Of a stretch of 64,000 nucleotides of DNA, positions 9,615-18,361 are shown in pieces. The DNA is from Paenibacillus sp. Lineage in GTDB: Bacteria > Bacteroidota > Bacteroidia > Bacteroidales > Muribaculaceae. Numbering within the stretch: the stretch's first letter is position 1; each line of letters opens with the position of its first letter. The notes below the pieces were generated by a model, which worked only from the letters and a program-made list of their open reading frames with translations, searched no databases and was not told the origin of the DNA. A program made the translations under genes and the position numbers. The stretch is from positions 134,786 through 198,785 of the forward strand of contig JAMPHR010000003.1 in assembly GCA_023663345.1 (NCBI GenBank), given 5' to 3'.

Positions 9615-10544
9615 ATGAAAAAGAGAATATTAACCCTCTTCGTGGCGGCTCTCGCTGGCATCGTCGCTATCTCGGCCCAGGGGCGTCGCGGCCTCAGGAT
9701 CAACGAGGTGATGATCGTCAACGACTCTACGAGCGTGGTCGACGATTTCGGGCAGTACTCAGCGTGGGTCGAGTTGTTCAACTCCACCTTCGGCCCCCTC
9801 GAGATCTCGAGCGTGTTCCTGACCAACGATCCCGCCAAGCCCACGCTCTACCCGGTACCGCTGGGTGACGTGAACACCGAGATCCCCACCCGTCAGCACA
9901 TACTGTTCTGGGCCGACGGTCAGCCCAACAAGGGCACATTCCACACCAACTTCGTATTCACCCCCGGCCAGGACAACTACATCGCCATCTATGATGCCGA
10001 CGGCAAGTCGCTCATCGACGAGATCGTGGTTCCCGGCTCGCTCAAGCCCGGCCAGACCTACGCCCGCAAAGTGGACGGCGAGGGTGGCACCGGCAATGTA
10101 GATGCGTGGGAGGTGCGCGACGGTTCCGATGAGAAGTACATCACCCCCTCGAGCAACAATATCATCAAGAGCACCAACTCCAAGGTGGATATGTTTGCCG
10201 AGCAGGATGCCCGTGGCGGTGGCATGGCGGTAATGGCCATGTGCATCGTGTTCACAGCACTCCTCGTGCTGGCCCTGTGCTTCTATATCATCAACAGGAT
10301 CGGAGCCTCCATCTCTACCCGCCGCAAGGAGAAAGCTCTCGCCGAGACTCAGCCCGAGGCAGTGGCCGACGGCCGTCCCGACAGTGATACCGGCGAGGTC
10401 ATCGCCGCCATTTCGATGGCTCTGCATGACCACCTCGACGCTCACGACCGCGAGTCGACAATCCTTACTATTAATAAGGTGCGCCGCGCTTACTCCCCCT
10501 GGAGCTCCAAAATCTATTCACTGCGCGAGCTTCCCCGCAGATAA
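9615..10544 (+). CDS. mmdD: OadG-type decarboxylase subunit fused to a secreted lamin-tail domain
   Basis: This 309-residue protein has a signal peptide (about residues 1-21), then a beta-rich periplasmic domain resembling a lamin-tail fold (LRINEVMIVNDST, SAWVELFNST, and the end of an IYDADGKSLID segment). A single transmembrane helix follows at about 205-228 (MAVMAMCIVFTALLVLALCF), with a cytoplasmic charged tail. The helix-plus-tail part matches the small OadG/MmdD subunit that stabilises sodium-pumping decarboxylases. Its place between mmdA and mmdC supports that role. What the extra outer domain binds is unknown. Confidence 0.85.
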   Translation: MKKRILTLFVAALAGIVAISAQGRRGLRINEVMIVNDSTSVVDDFGQYSAWVELFNSTFGPLEISSVFLTNDPAKPTLYPVPLGDVNTEIPTRQHILFWADGQPNKGTFHTNFVFTPGQDNYIAIYDADGKSLIDEIVVPGSLKPGQTYARKVDGEGGTGNVDAWEVRDGSDEKYITPSSNNIIKSTNSKVDMFAEQDARGGGMAVMAMCIVFTALLVLALCFYIINRIGASISTRRKEKALAETQPEAVADGRPDSDTGEVIAAISMALHDHLDAHDRESTILTINKVRRAYSPWSSKIYSLRELPRR

Positions 10545-10582
10545 TCCACCACCCATCATCCCATTCATTTGCAATTTAAATC

Positions 10583-11020
10583 ATGAAAGAATACAAGTAT
10601 CGCATCAACGGAAACCTCTACACGGTGAAAGTGGGCGACATCGACAACAATCTCGCCAAGGTAGAAGTCAACGGCGTCCCCTACAAGGTGGAGCTGGAGA
10701 AGACCGACAAGCCTGTCACCATCGTGACCAAGCCCCGTCCCTCGGCTGCACCCCGCACCGATACCGGCGCTAAGGTCATCGCCAAGCCCCAGGCTGCTTC
10801 GGCCGGTGGATTCCAGGTCAAGGCTCCGCTTCCCGGTGTGGTCATGAACATCCTCGTGAAGGTAGGCGACACCGTGAAGGCCTCCGACACCGTGGTTATG
10901 CTCGAGGCCATGAAGATGGAGAATGCCATCCACGCCGGTCAGGACGGCAAGGTGGCTTCGATCGCTGTCGCTGTCGGTGACTCAGTGCTCGACGGTGGTG
11001 TGCTCATCACACTCGAATAA
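10583..11020 (+). CDS. mmdC: Biotin carboxyl carrier subunit of methylmalonyl-CoA decarboxylase
   Basis: This 145-residue biotin carrier has the biotinylation motif EAMKMENA, with the target lysine between the two methionines. An N-terminal segment (about 1-45) and a Pro/Ala-rich linker precede the lipoyl/biotinyl domain (about 75-145). It carries the carboxyl group from the MmdA active site to the membrane pump MmdB. It sits between mmdD and mmdB with short gaps in the same operon. Length and motif are typical. Confidence 0.95.
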   Translation: MKEYKYRINGNLYTVKVGDIDNNLAKVEVNGVPYKVELEKTDKPVTIVTKPRPSAAPRTDTGAKVIAKPQAASAGGFQVKAPLPGVVMNILVKVGDTVKASDTVVMLEAMKMENAIHAGQDGKVASIAVAVGDSVLDGGVLITLE

Positions 11021-11035
11021 AATTGAATTCTAATT

Positions 11036-12193
11036 ATGGATTTTAGAGATTTTATAATGCAAAACCTTCAGGAGTTCTGGCACCTGACAGGTTTCTATAA
11101 CGCTACGTGGGAGCATTTCGTGATGCTTCTGGTGGGCCTCTTCTTCATCTGGCTCGCCATCAAGAAGAATTTCGAGCCCATGCTCCTCGTGCCTATCGGT
11201 TTCGGTATCCTCATCGGAAATATCCCCTTCAATCCCACTGCCGGACTTGAAGTGGGCATCTACGAGGAGGGATCCGTGCTCAATATCCTCTACAACGGTG
11301 TGAGCGCGGGCTGGTATCCGCCGCTGATCTTCCTCGGCATCGGTGCCATGACCGACTTCTCGGCCCTGATAGCCAATCCCAAGCTCATGCTTATCGGTGC
11401 GGCCGCCCAGTTTGGTATCTTCGGTGCCTATATGGTGGCTCTGCTTCTGGGCTTCGCTCCTGACCAAGCCGGTGCCATCGCCATCATCGGCGGTGCCGAT
11501 GGTCCCACGGCTATCTTCCTTTCGTCCAAGCTTGCCCCCAACCTCATGGGTGCCATCGCCGTGTCGGCTTATTCCTACATGGCCCTCGTGCCTGTGATCC
11601 AGCCGCCGTTGATGCGCCTCTTCACCACCAAGAACGAGCGTCTCATCAAGATGAAGCCCGCACGCGCCGTGTCGCAGAACGAGAAGATCATCTTCCCCAT
11701 CGTGGGTATGATCCTTACCTGCTTCGTGGTTCCCTCGGGTATTCCCCTTCTGGGTATGCTCTTCTTCGGTAACCTCCTGCGCGAGTGTGGCGTGACCAAC
11801 CGTCTTGCCAAGACTGCAAGCAATGCCCTCACCGACATTGTGACCATTCTCCTCGGTATGACTGTGGGTGCATCCACCCAGGCTTCCGAGTTCCTCACTT
11901 CCGAGACTATCCGCATCTTCCTCCTCGGCTTCATGGCATTCGTGATAGCTTCGGCCAGTGGAGTGCTCTTCGTCAAGCTGTTCAATCTGTTCCTCCCCAA
12001 GGCCAAGAAGATCAATCCCCTCATTGGCAACGCCGGTGTATCGGCTGTGCCCATGTCGGCCCGTATCTCCAATAACCTCGGTCTTGAATACGACCCCTCC
12101 AACTACCTCCTCATGCACGCCATGGGCCCCAACGTGGCCGGCGTGATCGGTTCGGCGGTCGCCGCAGGTGTCCTCCTCGGATTCCTTGCCTAA
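11036..12193 (+). CDS. mmdB: Sodium-pumping decarboxylase beta subunit
   Basis: This 385-residue polytopic membrane protein belongs to the OadB/MmdB family, which decarboxylates carboxybiotin and uses the energy to export sodium. Family signatures include the re-entrant loop IIGGADGPTAIFLSS with its essential aspartate, GIGAMTDFSALIANP before it, and a C-terminal NAGVSAVPMSARI segment. About 9-11 membrane segments are visible. It is the final gene of the mce-mmd operon and is followed by a strong terminator. Confidence 0.95.
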   Translation: MDFRDFIMQNLQEFWHLTGFYNATWEHFVMLLVGLFFIWLAIKKNFEPMLLVPIGFGILIGNIPFNPTAGLEVGIYEEGSVLNILYNGVSAGWYPPLIFLGIGAMTDFSALIANPKLMLIGAAAQFGIFGAYMVALLLGFAPDQAGAIAIIGGADGPTAIFLSSKLAPNLMGAIAVSAYSYMALVPVIQPPLMRLFTTKNERLIKMKPARAVSQNEKIIFPIVGMILTCFVVPSGIPLLGMLFFGNLLRECGVTNRLAKTASNALTDIVTILLGMTVGASTQASEFLTSETIRIFLLGFMAFVIASASGVLFVKLFNLFLPKAKKINPLIGNAGVSAVPMSARISNNLGLEYDPSNYLLMHAMGPNVAGVIGSAVAAGVLLGFLA

Positions 12194-12208
12194 TCCATTT
12201 GTTACCCC

Positions 12209-12256
12209 AAGGTGTTGCACCGCTTCTCCCGCGACGGGAAGGTGCAACACCTTTTT
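12209..12256 (+). terminator. Intrinsic terminator of the mce-mmd operon
   Basis: Arms AAGGTGTTGCACC (12209-12221) and GGTGCAACACCTT (12241-12253) are perfectly complementary, with an inner TCCC/GGGA stem, and are followed by a T run. It starts 15 bases after the mmdB stop. Confidence 0.93.
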
Positions 12257-12424
12257 ATAATTCTTAAGGGTTTCGCCATAGATTTGGCTTATTTTTACCG
12301 GAAAATTTGTATTTCTTAAGAACTTTCCACATCTCTCCCGCGTTATATCATTGAGTTCTCTCCGGGTGAGTGTCCCCGTATCACATTCATCACATAGCTC
12401 ATCTTAACACTTAACATCGGACTA

Positions 12425-12778
12425 ATGGTAACAAAGCAGGTCATCAAGACATTATACAAGCAGTTCAAAAGGCCCCCCAAGACGCCTGACGAGCTCAATA
12501 TCTCGCTCCTCTTTGATTATGCGATGGACAATCATGGCATCTTCATCGACGAGAACAATCTCTACATAGGGAGCGTGGATCCTTCGTCCCCATTCGCCAC
12601 TATCGAACTTAAGCGTGTCCATGAGATCGTTGAGTTCGAAAAGGTCATAGCAATCGTGCTTCCGACCTCCATCGTGTTTCTCAACAAGGAGAATTCCGAT
12701 GTTCACATCCATCTGCGCCTCGACGACGATGAGCCTACCGTGTGGCAGCGTATCAAGTCGGCGGTAAAGGGCGCATGA
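12425..12778 (+). CDS. Conserved hypothetical protein, 117 residues
   Basis: A small soluble protein with no signal peptide or membrane segment. It has a basic N-terminus (KQFKRPPKTPDELNISLLF), a mixed alpha/beta middle, and an acidic LRLDDDEPTVWQRIKSAV end that may form a helix. I do not recognise a domain. Codon use matches neighbouring core genes and the ATG is preceded by an A-rich leader, so it looks like a real gene. It precedes tcdA by about 58 bases on the same strand and could share its transcript. Confidence 0.7.
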   Translation: MVTKQVIKTLYKQFKRPPKTPDELNISLLFDYAMDNHGIFIDENNLYIGSVDPSSPFATIELKRVHEIVEFEKVIAIVLPTSIVFLNKENSDVHIHLRLDDDEPTVWQRIKSAVKGA

Positions 12779-12836
12779 ACCTTACCGTGACCCGTCGGGC
12801 GCGGTTATACCTTAGAAAACGACAATACCTTATTAA

Positions 12837-13628
12837 GTGCAATCCCCCTACAATCGACAACAGATTTTTGATCGCACCGCCCGCCTGGTAGGAAATGAAT
12901 CCCTCGGCCGTCTCGACCGTGTGAGGGTGATAATATTCGGCGTGGGTGGCGTGGGTAGCTGGGCTGCCGAGACCCTTGTGCGCACTGGTGTGACCCATCT
13001 CACCATTGTGGATGCCGACAAGGTGGCCGTCTCCAATATCAACCGCCAGATGCCGGCGCTTGCCACTACCGTGGGCCAAGTCAAGGTCGATGTGGTGAAG
13101 CAACGTTTGCTCGAGATCAATCCCGAGGCTGAGATTACGGCCATACATGGGCTGTATAATGCCGACACTGCCAGTGAATATGATCTTTCCGGTTACGATT
13201 ATGTGATCGATGCGATAGACTCGCTCGCCGACAAGGCTCTGCTTATACTCAACGCCACCGAGGCTATGAGAGGCGGTCACACCAAGTTTTATTCCTCGAT
13301 GGGAGCCGCCCTGAAGATGGATCCCTCGCGCATTGCGGTCGCGGAATTTTGGAAAGTGAAGGGCTGTCCGCTTGCTGCCGCGCTACGCAGGAAATTCAAG
13401 AAGTCGGAATGTTTTCCAACCCATAAGTTCAAGTGCGTGTACTCCGACGAGCTTGTCCCCAATCATCCGGGATACCAGCCGTCCTCCACTGACTCCGCAT
13501 CATCCTGTCCGGACGATACAGCCATGACTTTTAATAAGGTGGCTACCAACGGGTCGCTCATGCACATCACTGCCGTGTTTGGCATCACGCTCGCCTCCCT
13601 CGTGATCCGCGACGTGTGTGCCCGATAG
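12837..13628 (+). CDS. tcdA: tRNA threonylcarbamoyladenosine dehydratase
   Basis: This 263-residue ThiF/E1-like enzyme cyclises t6A37 of tRNA to ct6A in an ATP-dependent reaction. It has the nucleotide-binding loop GVGGVGSWAAETLVRTG, the VDADKVAVSNINRQ segment and the family-typical start FDRTARLVGNESLGRL. The start is a GTG at 12837: an in-frame stop (12834-12836) lies directly before it and no ATG occurs before the Rossmann motif, so an upstream start is excluded. The C-terminal part retains the CP-containing substrate region (FWKVKGCPLA). Confidence 0.9.
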   Translation: MQSPYNRQQIFDRTARLVGNESLGRLDRVRVIIFGVGGVGSWAAETLVRTGVTHLTIVDADKVAVSNINRQMPALATTVGQVKVDVVKQRLLEINPEAEITAIHGLYNADTASEYDLSGYDYVIDAIDSLADKALLILNATEAMRGGHTKFYSSMGAALKMDPSRIAVAEFWKVKGCPLAAALRRKFKKSECFPTHKFKCVYSDELVPNHPGYQPSSTDSASSCPDDTAMTFNKVATNGSLMHITAVFGITLASLVIRDVCAR

Positions 13629-13662
13629 CTTCAAGCTGAAAATTCCATAAATCTACCTCATA

Positions 13663-14382
13663 ATGTCAATATCACGTTTCCCGACGTTTGCCGCGGCCCT
13701 GTTGGTTGCCGTGGTATCGCTTTTCCATGTTCAGTCACTGTCGGCGGCATCTGTCGCACCTCAGAAAGCCAAACCGGTAGTTTCCATCCTCGGTGACTCC
13801 TATTCCACATTTGACGGCTATGTGCCGTTCGGCAACGCCGTATGGTACGAGACCCGCCCCAGCAAGAAGACCGATGTATTCGATGTAAAGGATACCTGGT
13901 GGTGGCAACTGATCTCGCGCGGAGGCTACATCCTCGGCGTGAACGATTCCTACAGCGGAGCCACCATATCTTATACCGGCTACAGCGGAGCCGATTATTC
14001 CGACCGCTCGTTCATCACCCGCTTGCCACGGCTCGGGTCGCCCGACATAATACTCATATTCGGAGCCACCAACGACAGCTGGGCCGGAGTGAAGGTGGGC
14101 GAGTATGCCTATGGCAAGTTCAGCGGATCGCTTCTCTATGATTTCCGTCCTGCCATGGCCCGCTTGCTCGACGAAGCCATAAACCGTTATCCCGGCACCG
14201 AGATATATTTCATCATCAACGACGGATTGCGCGACGACATTGTGGAGTCGATCATCGAGGTGTGCCGTCACTACAGCGTGCCTTTCATCCAGCTTCACGA
14301 CATTGACAAGATGTCCAATCACCCCTCGAAGGCCGGAATGAAGGCCATAGCCGATCAGGTGCTCGAGGTCATAGGCAAATAG
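13663..14382 (+). CDS. Secreted SGNH/GDSL-type hydrolase
   Basis: This 239-residue protein has a signal peptide (about 1-28) followed by an SGNH hydrolase fold. Visible blocks are GDSYS (nucleophile Ser at about 45), a Gly block around YSGATISYTGYSG, FGATND (Asn block) and a C-terminal NHPSKAGM with the catalytic histidine. Members act as esterases on acylated glycans or lipids; the substrate here is not evident. Its last 14 bases overlap the tail of convergent gluQ, so the two genes are tail to tail without a separate terminator. Confidence 0.85.
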   Translation: MSISRFPTFAAALLVAVVSLFHVQSLSAASVAPQKAKPVVSILGDSYSTFDGYVPFGNAVWYETRPSKKTDVFDVKDTWWWQLISRGGYILGVNDSYSGATISYTGYSGADYSDRSFITRLPRLGSPDIILIFGATNDSWAGVKVGEYAYGKFSGSLLYDFRPAMARLLDEAINRYPGTEIYFIINDGLRDDIVESIIEVCRHYSVPFIQLHDIDKMSNHPSKAGMKAIADQVLEVIGK

Positions 14383-15355
14383 TCTCGGTCGACGGAACCT
14401 TTTTCCAGTCGAACAGATCCAACAGCTCCCTCGCTTCGCAAGGCGCAGGCTCATTGATGAGTCCGCCTATGTGGGCGAGGGTTCCTATTATCTCGCGGGC
14501 CGACATCCCTTTGCGCAGTTCTGACATGTTGAGCGACATGTCGCGCTTTGAGAGCCGTCGGCCCTCGCTGTTGCATATCAACGGCACGTGGGCGAACTCG
14601 GGAGCCGGAAGTCCGAGCAGACGGTAGAGATATATCTGCTGGGCAGTGGATAGCAGCAGGTCGCTCCCCCTCACCACCTCGGTCACACCCATCAGTGCGT
14701 CATCTACCACCACGGCGAGCTGGTAGGCCCAGGCTCCGTCGGCCCTGCGTAGTATGAAGTCGCCACATTCGTGTGTCAGGTTCACACTCCGGTGGCCATA
14801 TACCTTGTCGGTAAACCCTATCTCCTCGTCGGGCACATACAGGCGGGTCGAGTATCGGGCTGCGGTGTGTAAGCCGACATTATTATTTCGCTCGGAAGCG
14901 GGTCGCGGCATCGTGGCCGGACGGCACCTTCCGCCATATATCACCCGGCCGTCGCTCTGGTGTGGAGCCTGGGTGGCCATAATGTCGGCACGTGTGCATG
15001 AGCAGGGGTATGTGTAGCCTGTGTTCTCGATCTTAGCGAGATAATCGGCATATATTTCTCCCCGCCGGCTCTGGCTGTAGGGGCCATGTGGTCCACGGTC
15101 GGCAAGTCCACCTTCGTCCCAGTCGAGGCCGAGCCAGCTGAGATCATCCTCGATCAGTCGGGAATATTCCTGCTTACTGCGTTGAGGGTCAAGATCCTCG
15201 ATGCGGAGTATCCATCGTCCGCCTCGGCTTTTCACCGATAGCCACGACATCAGTGCCGAAAAGAGATTGCCCAGGTGCATACGTCCGGTGGGGGAGGGGG
15301 CATACCGTCCGGTGACGGCAGGTGATGCAGGTGATGAGGTCTCGGGTGCTTTCAT
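14369..15355 (-). CDS. gluQ: Glutamyl-Q tRNA(Asp) synthetase
   Basis: This 328-residue class I synthetase-like enzyme is shorter than GltX and lacks the C-terminal anticodon-binding domain, as expected for GluQ-RS, which glutamylates queuosine in tRNA-Asp. It has the HIGH-like GRYAPSPTGRMHLGN, the glutamate-binding RIEDLDPQRS, a zinc site made by CSC, a tyrosine and a further Cys (YGGRCRP), and a KMSKS-like RRLSKRD. I start it at the ATG at 15355 (MKAPETSSPAS); the longer frame adds 29 residues unlike the family. Confidence 0.9.
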   Translation of the reverse strand: MKAPETSSPASPAVTGRYAPSPTGRMHLGNLFSALMSWLSVKSRGGRWILRIEDLDPQRSKQEYSRLIEDDLSWLGLDWDEGGLADRGPHGPYSQSRRGEIYADYLAKIENTGYTYPCSCTRADIMATQAPHQSDGRVIYGGRCRPATMPRPASERNNNVGLHTAARYSTRLYVPDEEIGFTDKVYGHRSVNLTHECGDFILRRADGAWAYQLAVVVDDALMGVTEVVRGSDLLLSTAQQIYLYRLLGLPAPEFAHVPLICNSEGRRLSKRDMSLNMSELRKGMSAREIIGTLAHIGGLINEPAPCEARELLDLFDWKKVPSTETICL

Positions 15356-15471
15356 ATTGTATTCTGTGATGAATGGCCTGTTTTCGGCGGTTATTGACCG
15401 ATATTTGGACCATTGACTTAAATTTGGTGCAAAAATACTCATTTTCCCGCAAGCGGGTCACGATTTTTTTG

Positions 15472-15479
15472 TAACTTTG
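15472..15479 (+). promoter_or_regulatory. -7 box of the rhamnose operon
   Basis: TAACTTTG, the most common form of TAnnTTTG, lies 103 bases before the rhaB start. A GC-rich inverted repeat CCCGC-AA-GCGGG (15447-15458) occupies the place of the -33 box and no clear TTG is present there. This suggests help from an activator. Confidence 0.6.
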
Positions 15480-15581
15480 CGATAGATGAACATGACCGGG
15501 CTGTATTTTCCGACAGATTGAAAGAGAGCCACGGCTATTTCTGACACACCTTATTTCTATAATCATCTTACCGATCGAAAA

Positions 15582-17003
15582 ATGGATAAAACATATCATC
15601 TCGCGATCGACCTCGGCGCTACATCCGGTCGATCGATCCTGGCCACATTTGATGGCGAAAAAGTGGAGATGACCGAGCTTACTCGTTTCCACTATCCCAT
15701 GCTTCCTATCAGCGGTCACTTGTTCTGGAATCTCCCGCTGATATATCAGGAGGTGCTGAAAGCGCTTAAGACAGCCTCAGCCCGTGTGCAGGAACTCGGC
15801 ACCGAGCTCTCCACAATCGGTATCGACACCTGGGGATGTGACGTGGCCTATTTCTATGCCGACGGCTCGCTCGCCGGTCTCCCGTATTGCTACCGTGACA
15901 CCCACACCGATGGTGCGGTGGATGTATATACCGCCAATGTGCCCCGACGCGACGTGTATGCCCGCACCGGAATCCAGTTCATGGATTTCAATACCCTGTT
16001 CCAGCTTCACACCCTGCGCCGCAACAGCGCCAAGGTGATCGACAATGCCGACTTGATCCTGTGGATGCCCGATGCCGTGGCTTATATGCTCACCGGCAAT
16101 GCCGTGACCGAGTACACCGTCGCCTCCACTTCCCAGATGCTCAATCCCGCTACCGGCGATCTCGATGAGGTACTTCTCGAGTCAATCGGTCTCCCGCGCT
16201 CGAAATTCGGACCTATGGTGCAGCCCGGTGTGACCATCGGAACTCTCACCTCCCAGATCCAGGAGGCCACCGGTCTCGGTGCCGTTCCCGTTATTGCTGT
16301 TGCCGGCCATGACACTGCCTCGGCTGTGATAGGTGTACCCACTCCCGATCCCAACTACGCATACCTGAGCTGTGGCACATGGTCACTGCTCGGCATAGAG
16401 TCTCCCGAAGCTATCATCAATGACAAGAGCTTCGGCTACAACTTCACCAATGAGGGTGGCATCGACGGCACCACCCGTTTCCTGAAAAATATATGCGGAC
16501 TGTGGATATTCGAGCGTGTCCGTGCTGAGCTCGGCCTGCAGGACGCTGACATCTCACAGCTCGCCGCATCGTGCAACGATTCCACATGCGAGACCCTCAT
16601 CAACCCCGACGATCCCGCCTTCGCCAATCCCAAATCGATGGTCGAGGCCATCAAGGTCTACTGTGCTGCCCACGGCATCGTGGCTCCCGAGTCGACCGCC
16701 GATTACGTAAGGGTGATCTACCGTAGCCTCGCCCACCGCGTGGCCGAGATGCTCGGCACTCTCCGCGAGCTCCATCCCGGTGCCATCGACCGCCTCCATG
16801 TGATAGGTGGCGGATCGCGCAATTCTCACCTCATGAAGATGATCGCCGACGAGACAGGCATACCCGTGGTGGCAGGTCCCGCCGAATGTACTGCCCTCGG
16901 AAACGTGCTGGTGCAGTTGCGTGGATGTGGTCGTGCCGATTCGCTGGCCCGTATGCGCGACATCGCTGTAAATTCTACCGAAACAATCACTTATAAACCA
17001 TAA
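15582..17003 (+). CDS. rhaB: Rhamnulokinase
   Basis: This 473-residue FGGY-family sugar kinase phosphorylates L-rhamnulose to rhamnulose 1-phosphate. It shows the N-terminal phosphate loop AIDLGATSGRS, the WGCDVAYF block (catalytic Asp region), the VAGHDTASAV motif and the C-terminal adenosine site VIGGGSRNSHLMKMIAD. The RFHYPMLPISGHLFW stretch is typical of RhaB rather than fuculose or xylulose kinases. It is first in the operon and followed after 10 bases by rhaA, which makes its substrate. Confidence 0.93.
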   Translation: MDKTYHLAIDLGATSGRSILATFDGEKVEMTELTRFHYPMLPISGHLFWNLPLIYQEVLKALKTASARVQELGTELSTIGIDTWGCDVAYFYADGSLAGLPYCYRDTHTDGAVDVYTANVPRRDVYARTGIQFMDFNTLFQLHTLRRNSAKVIDNADLILWMPDAVAYMLTGNAVTEYTVASTSQMLNPATGDLDEVLLESIGLPRSKFGPMVQPGVTIGTLTSQIQEATGLGAVPVIAVAGHDTASAVIGVPTPDPNYAYLSCGTWSLLGIESPEAIINDKSFGYNFTNEGGIDGTTRFLKNICGLWIFERVRAELGLQDADISQLAASCNDSTCETLINPDDPAFANPKSMVEAIKVYCAAHGIVAPESTADYVRVIYRSLAHRVAEMLGTLRELHPGAIDRLHVIGGGSRNSHLMKMIADETGIPVVAGPAECTALGNVLVQLRGCGRADSLARMRDIAVNSTETITYKP

Positions 17004-17013
17004 TAGAAAAACC

Positions 17014-18267
17014 ATGAAAGAAGAACTTATCAAAAAGGCTTACGAGATAGCCCGTGAACGTTATGCCGCAGTAGGTGTCGATACCGACAAGGTGCTCGAC
17101 CAGATGCAGGATTTCCACCTCAGTATGCACTGCTGGCAGGCCGACGATGTTGCTGGATTCGAGAACCAGGGCGGTTCGCTCACCGGCGGTATCCAGGTCA
17201 ACGGTAACTATCCCGGTAAGGCCCGTAACATCGACGAGCTCCGTGCCGATGTGCTCTATGCCATGTCGCTCATTCCCGGCAAGCACCGTCTTAATCTCCA
17301 CGAGATCTACGGTGACTTCGGTGGCAAGTACGTTGACCGTGACCAGTGCTCAGTTGAGCATTTCCAGAGCTGGATCGACTGGGGCAAAGCCAACGATATA
17401 AAGCTCGACTTCAACTCCACCTCATTCTCTCACCCCAAGAGCGGTGACCTCTCGCTCTCCAACCCCGACAAGGGTATCCGTGATTTCTGGATCGAGCACT
17501 CCAAGCGTTGCCGTGCCATCTCCCAGGCCATCGGTGAGGCTCAGCAGGATCCCTGTATCATGAACACCTGGGTACACGACGGCTCCAAGGATATCACCGT
17601 GAACCGCTACATGTACCGCGAGTTGCTCAAGGATTCTCTCGATCAGATCTTCGAGCACAAGTATGACTGGATGAAGGACTGTGTTGAGTCCAAGGTGTTC
17701 GGTATCGGTCTCGAGAGCTACACTGTAGGCTCCAATGACTTCTACACCTCCTATGCCGCCAAGAACGACATGATGATCACTCTTGACACCGGCCACTTCC
17801 ACCCCACCGAGAGTGTAGCCGACAAGGTATCGGCCATGCTTCTCTTCGTGCCCGAACTGATGCTCCACGTGTCTCGCCCCATCCGTTGGGACTCTGACCA
17901 CGTTACCATCATGGACGATCCCACCCTCGACCTGTTCAGCGAGATCGTTCGCGCCGGTGCTCTCAACCGTGTACACTATGGTCTCGACTACTTCGACGGT
18001 ACTCTCAACCGCATCGGTGCTTACGTGATCGGTAGCCGTGCCGCCCAGAAGTGTATGCTTCGCGCTCTGCTCGAGCCCACCGACACCCTCCGCAAGTATG
18101 AGCTTGCCGACAAGAAGTTCCAGCGTCTCGCTCTCCTCGAGGAGTGCAAGAACCTCCCCTGGAATGCTGTTTACGACATGTTCTGCCTCAAGAACAATGT
18201 ACCCGTAGGCGAGTCGTTCATCCCCGAGGTAGAGAAGTACGAGGCTGAAGTGACCTCAAAGCGTTAA
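17014..18267 (+). CDS. rhaA: L-rhamnose isomerase
   Basis: This 417-residue metal-dependent isomerase converts L-rhamnose to L-rhamnulose. Recognisable family stretches include HCWQADDVAGFE near the N-terminus, KHRLNLHEIYGDFGG, LDFNSTSFSHPKS, the metal-site segment ITLDTGHFHPTESVADKV and HVSRPIRWDSDHV. Length is that of the classic RhaA family. It lies between rhaB and rhaT, and a hairpin-forming gap of 94 bases follows it. Confidence 0.95.
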   Translation: MKEELIKKAYEIARERYAAVGVDTDKVLDQMQDFHLSMHCWQADDVAGFENQGGSLTGGIQVNGNYPGKARNIDELRADVLYAMSLIPGKHRLNLHEIYGDFGGKYVDRDQCSVEHFQSWIDWGKANDIKLDFNSTSFSHPKSGDLSLSNPDKGIRDFWIEHSKRCRAISQAIGEAQQDPCIMNTWVHDGSKDITVNRYMYRELLKDSLDQIFEHKYDWMKDCVESKVFGIGLESYTVGSNDFYTSYAAKNDMMITLDTGHFHPTESVADKVSAMLLFVPELMLHVSRPIRWDSDHVTIMDDPTLDLFSEIVRAGALNRVHYGLDYFDGTLNRIGAYVIGSRAAQKCMLRALLEPTDTLRKYELADKKFQRLALLEECKNLPWNAVYDMFCLKNNVPVGESFIPEVEKYEAEVTSKR

Positions 18268-18283
18268 CATTTTACATTGTATG

Positions 18284-18347
18284 TAAAAGTATAGAGGTTA
18301 AAGTATAGAGATGTTGTCTCGGTACTTTACCCTCTATACTCTATATT
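18284..18347 (+). promoter_or_regulatory. Inverted repeats in the rhaA-rhaT gap
   Basis: Two tandem AAGTATAGAG units (around 18288-18310) face a CCTCTATACTCTATAT segment (18331-18346), so alternative stem-loops can form. There is no T run. It may adjust expression of rhaT relative to rhaA by processing or attenuation; that is an inference. Confidence 0.5.
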
Positions 18348-18361
18348 ACCCTTTACCAACC

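Noticed and set aside
18268..18361. Riboswitch between rhaA and rhaT
   Set aside because: The inverted repeats are simple tandem AGTATAGAG units and match no riboswitch architecture that I know.
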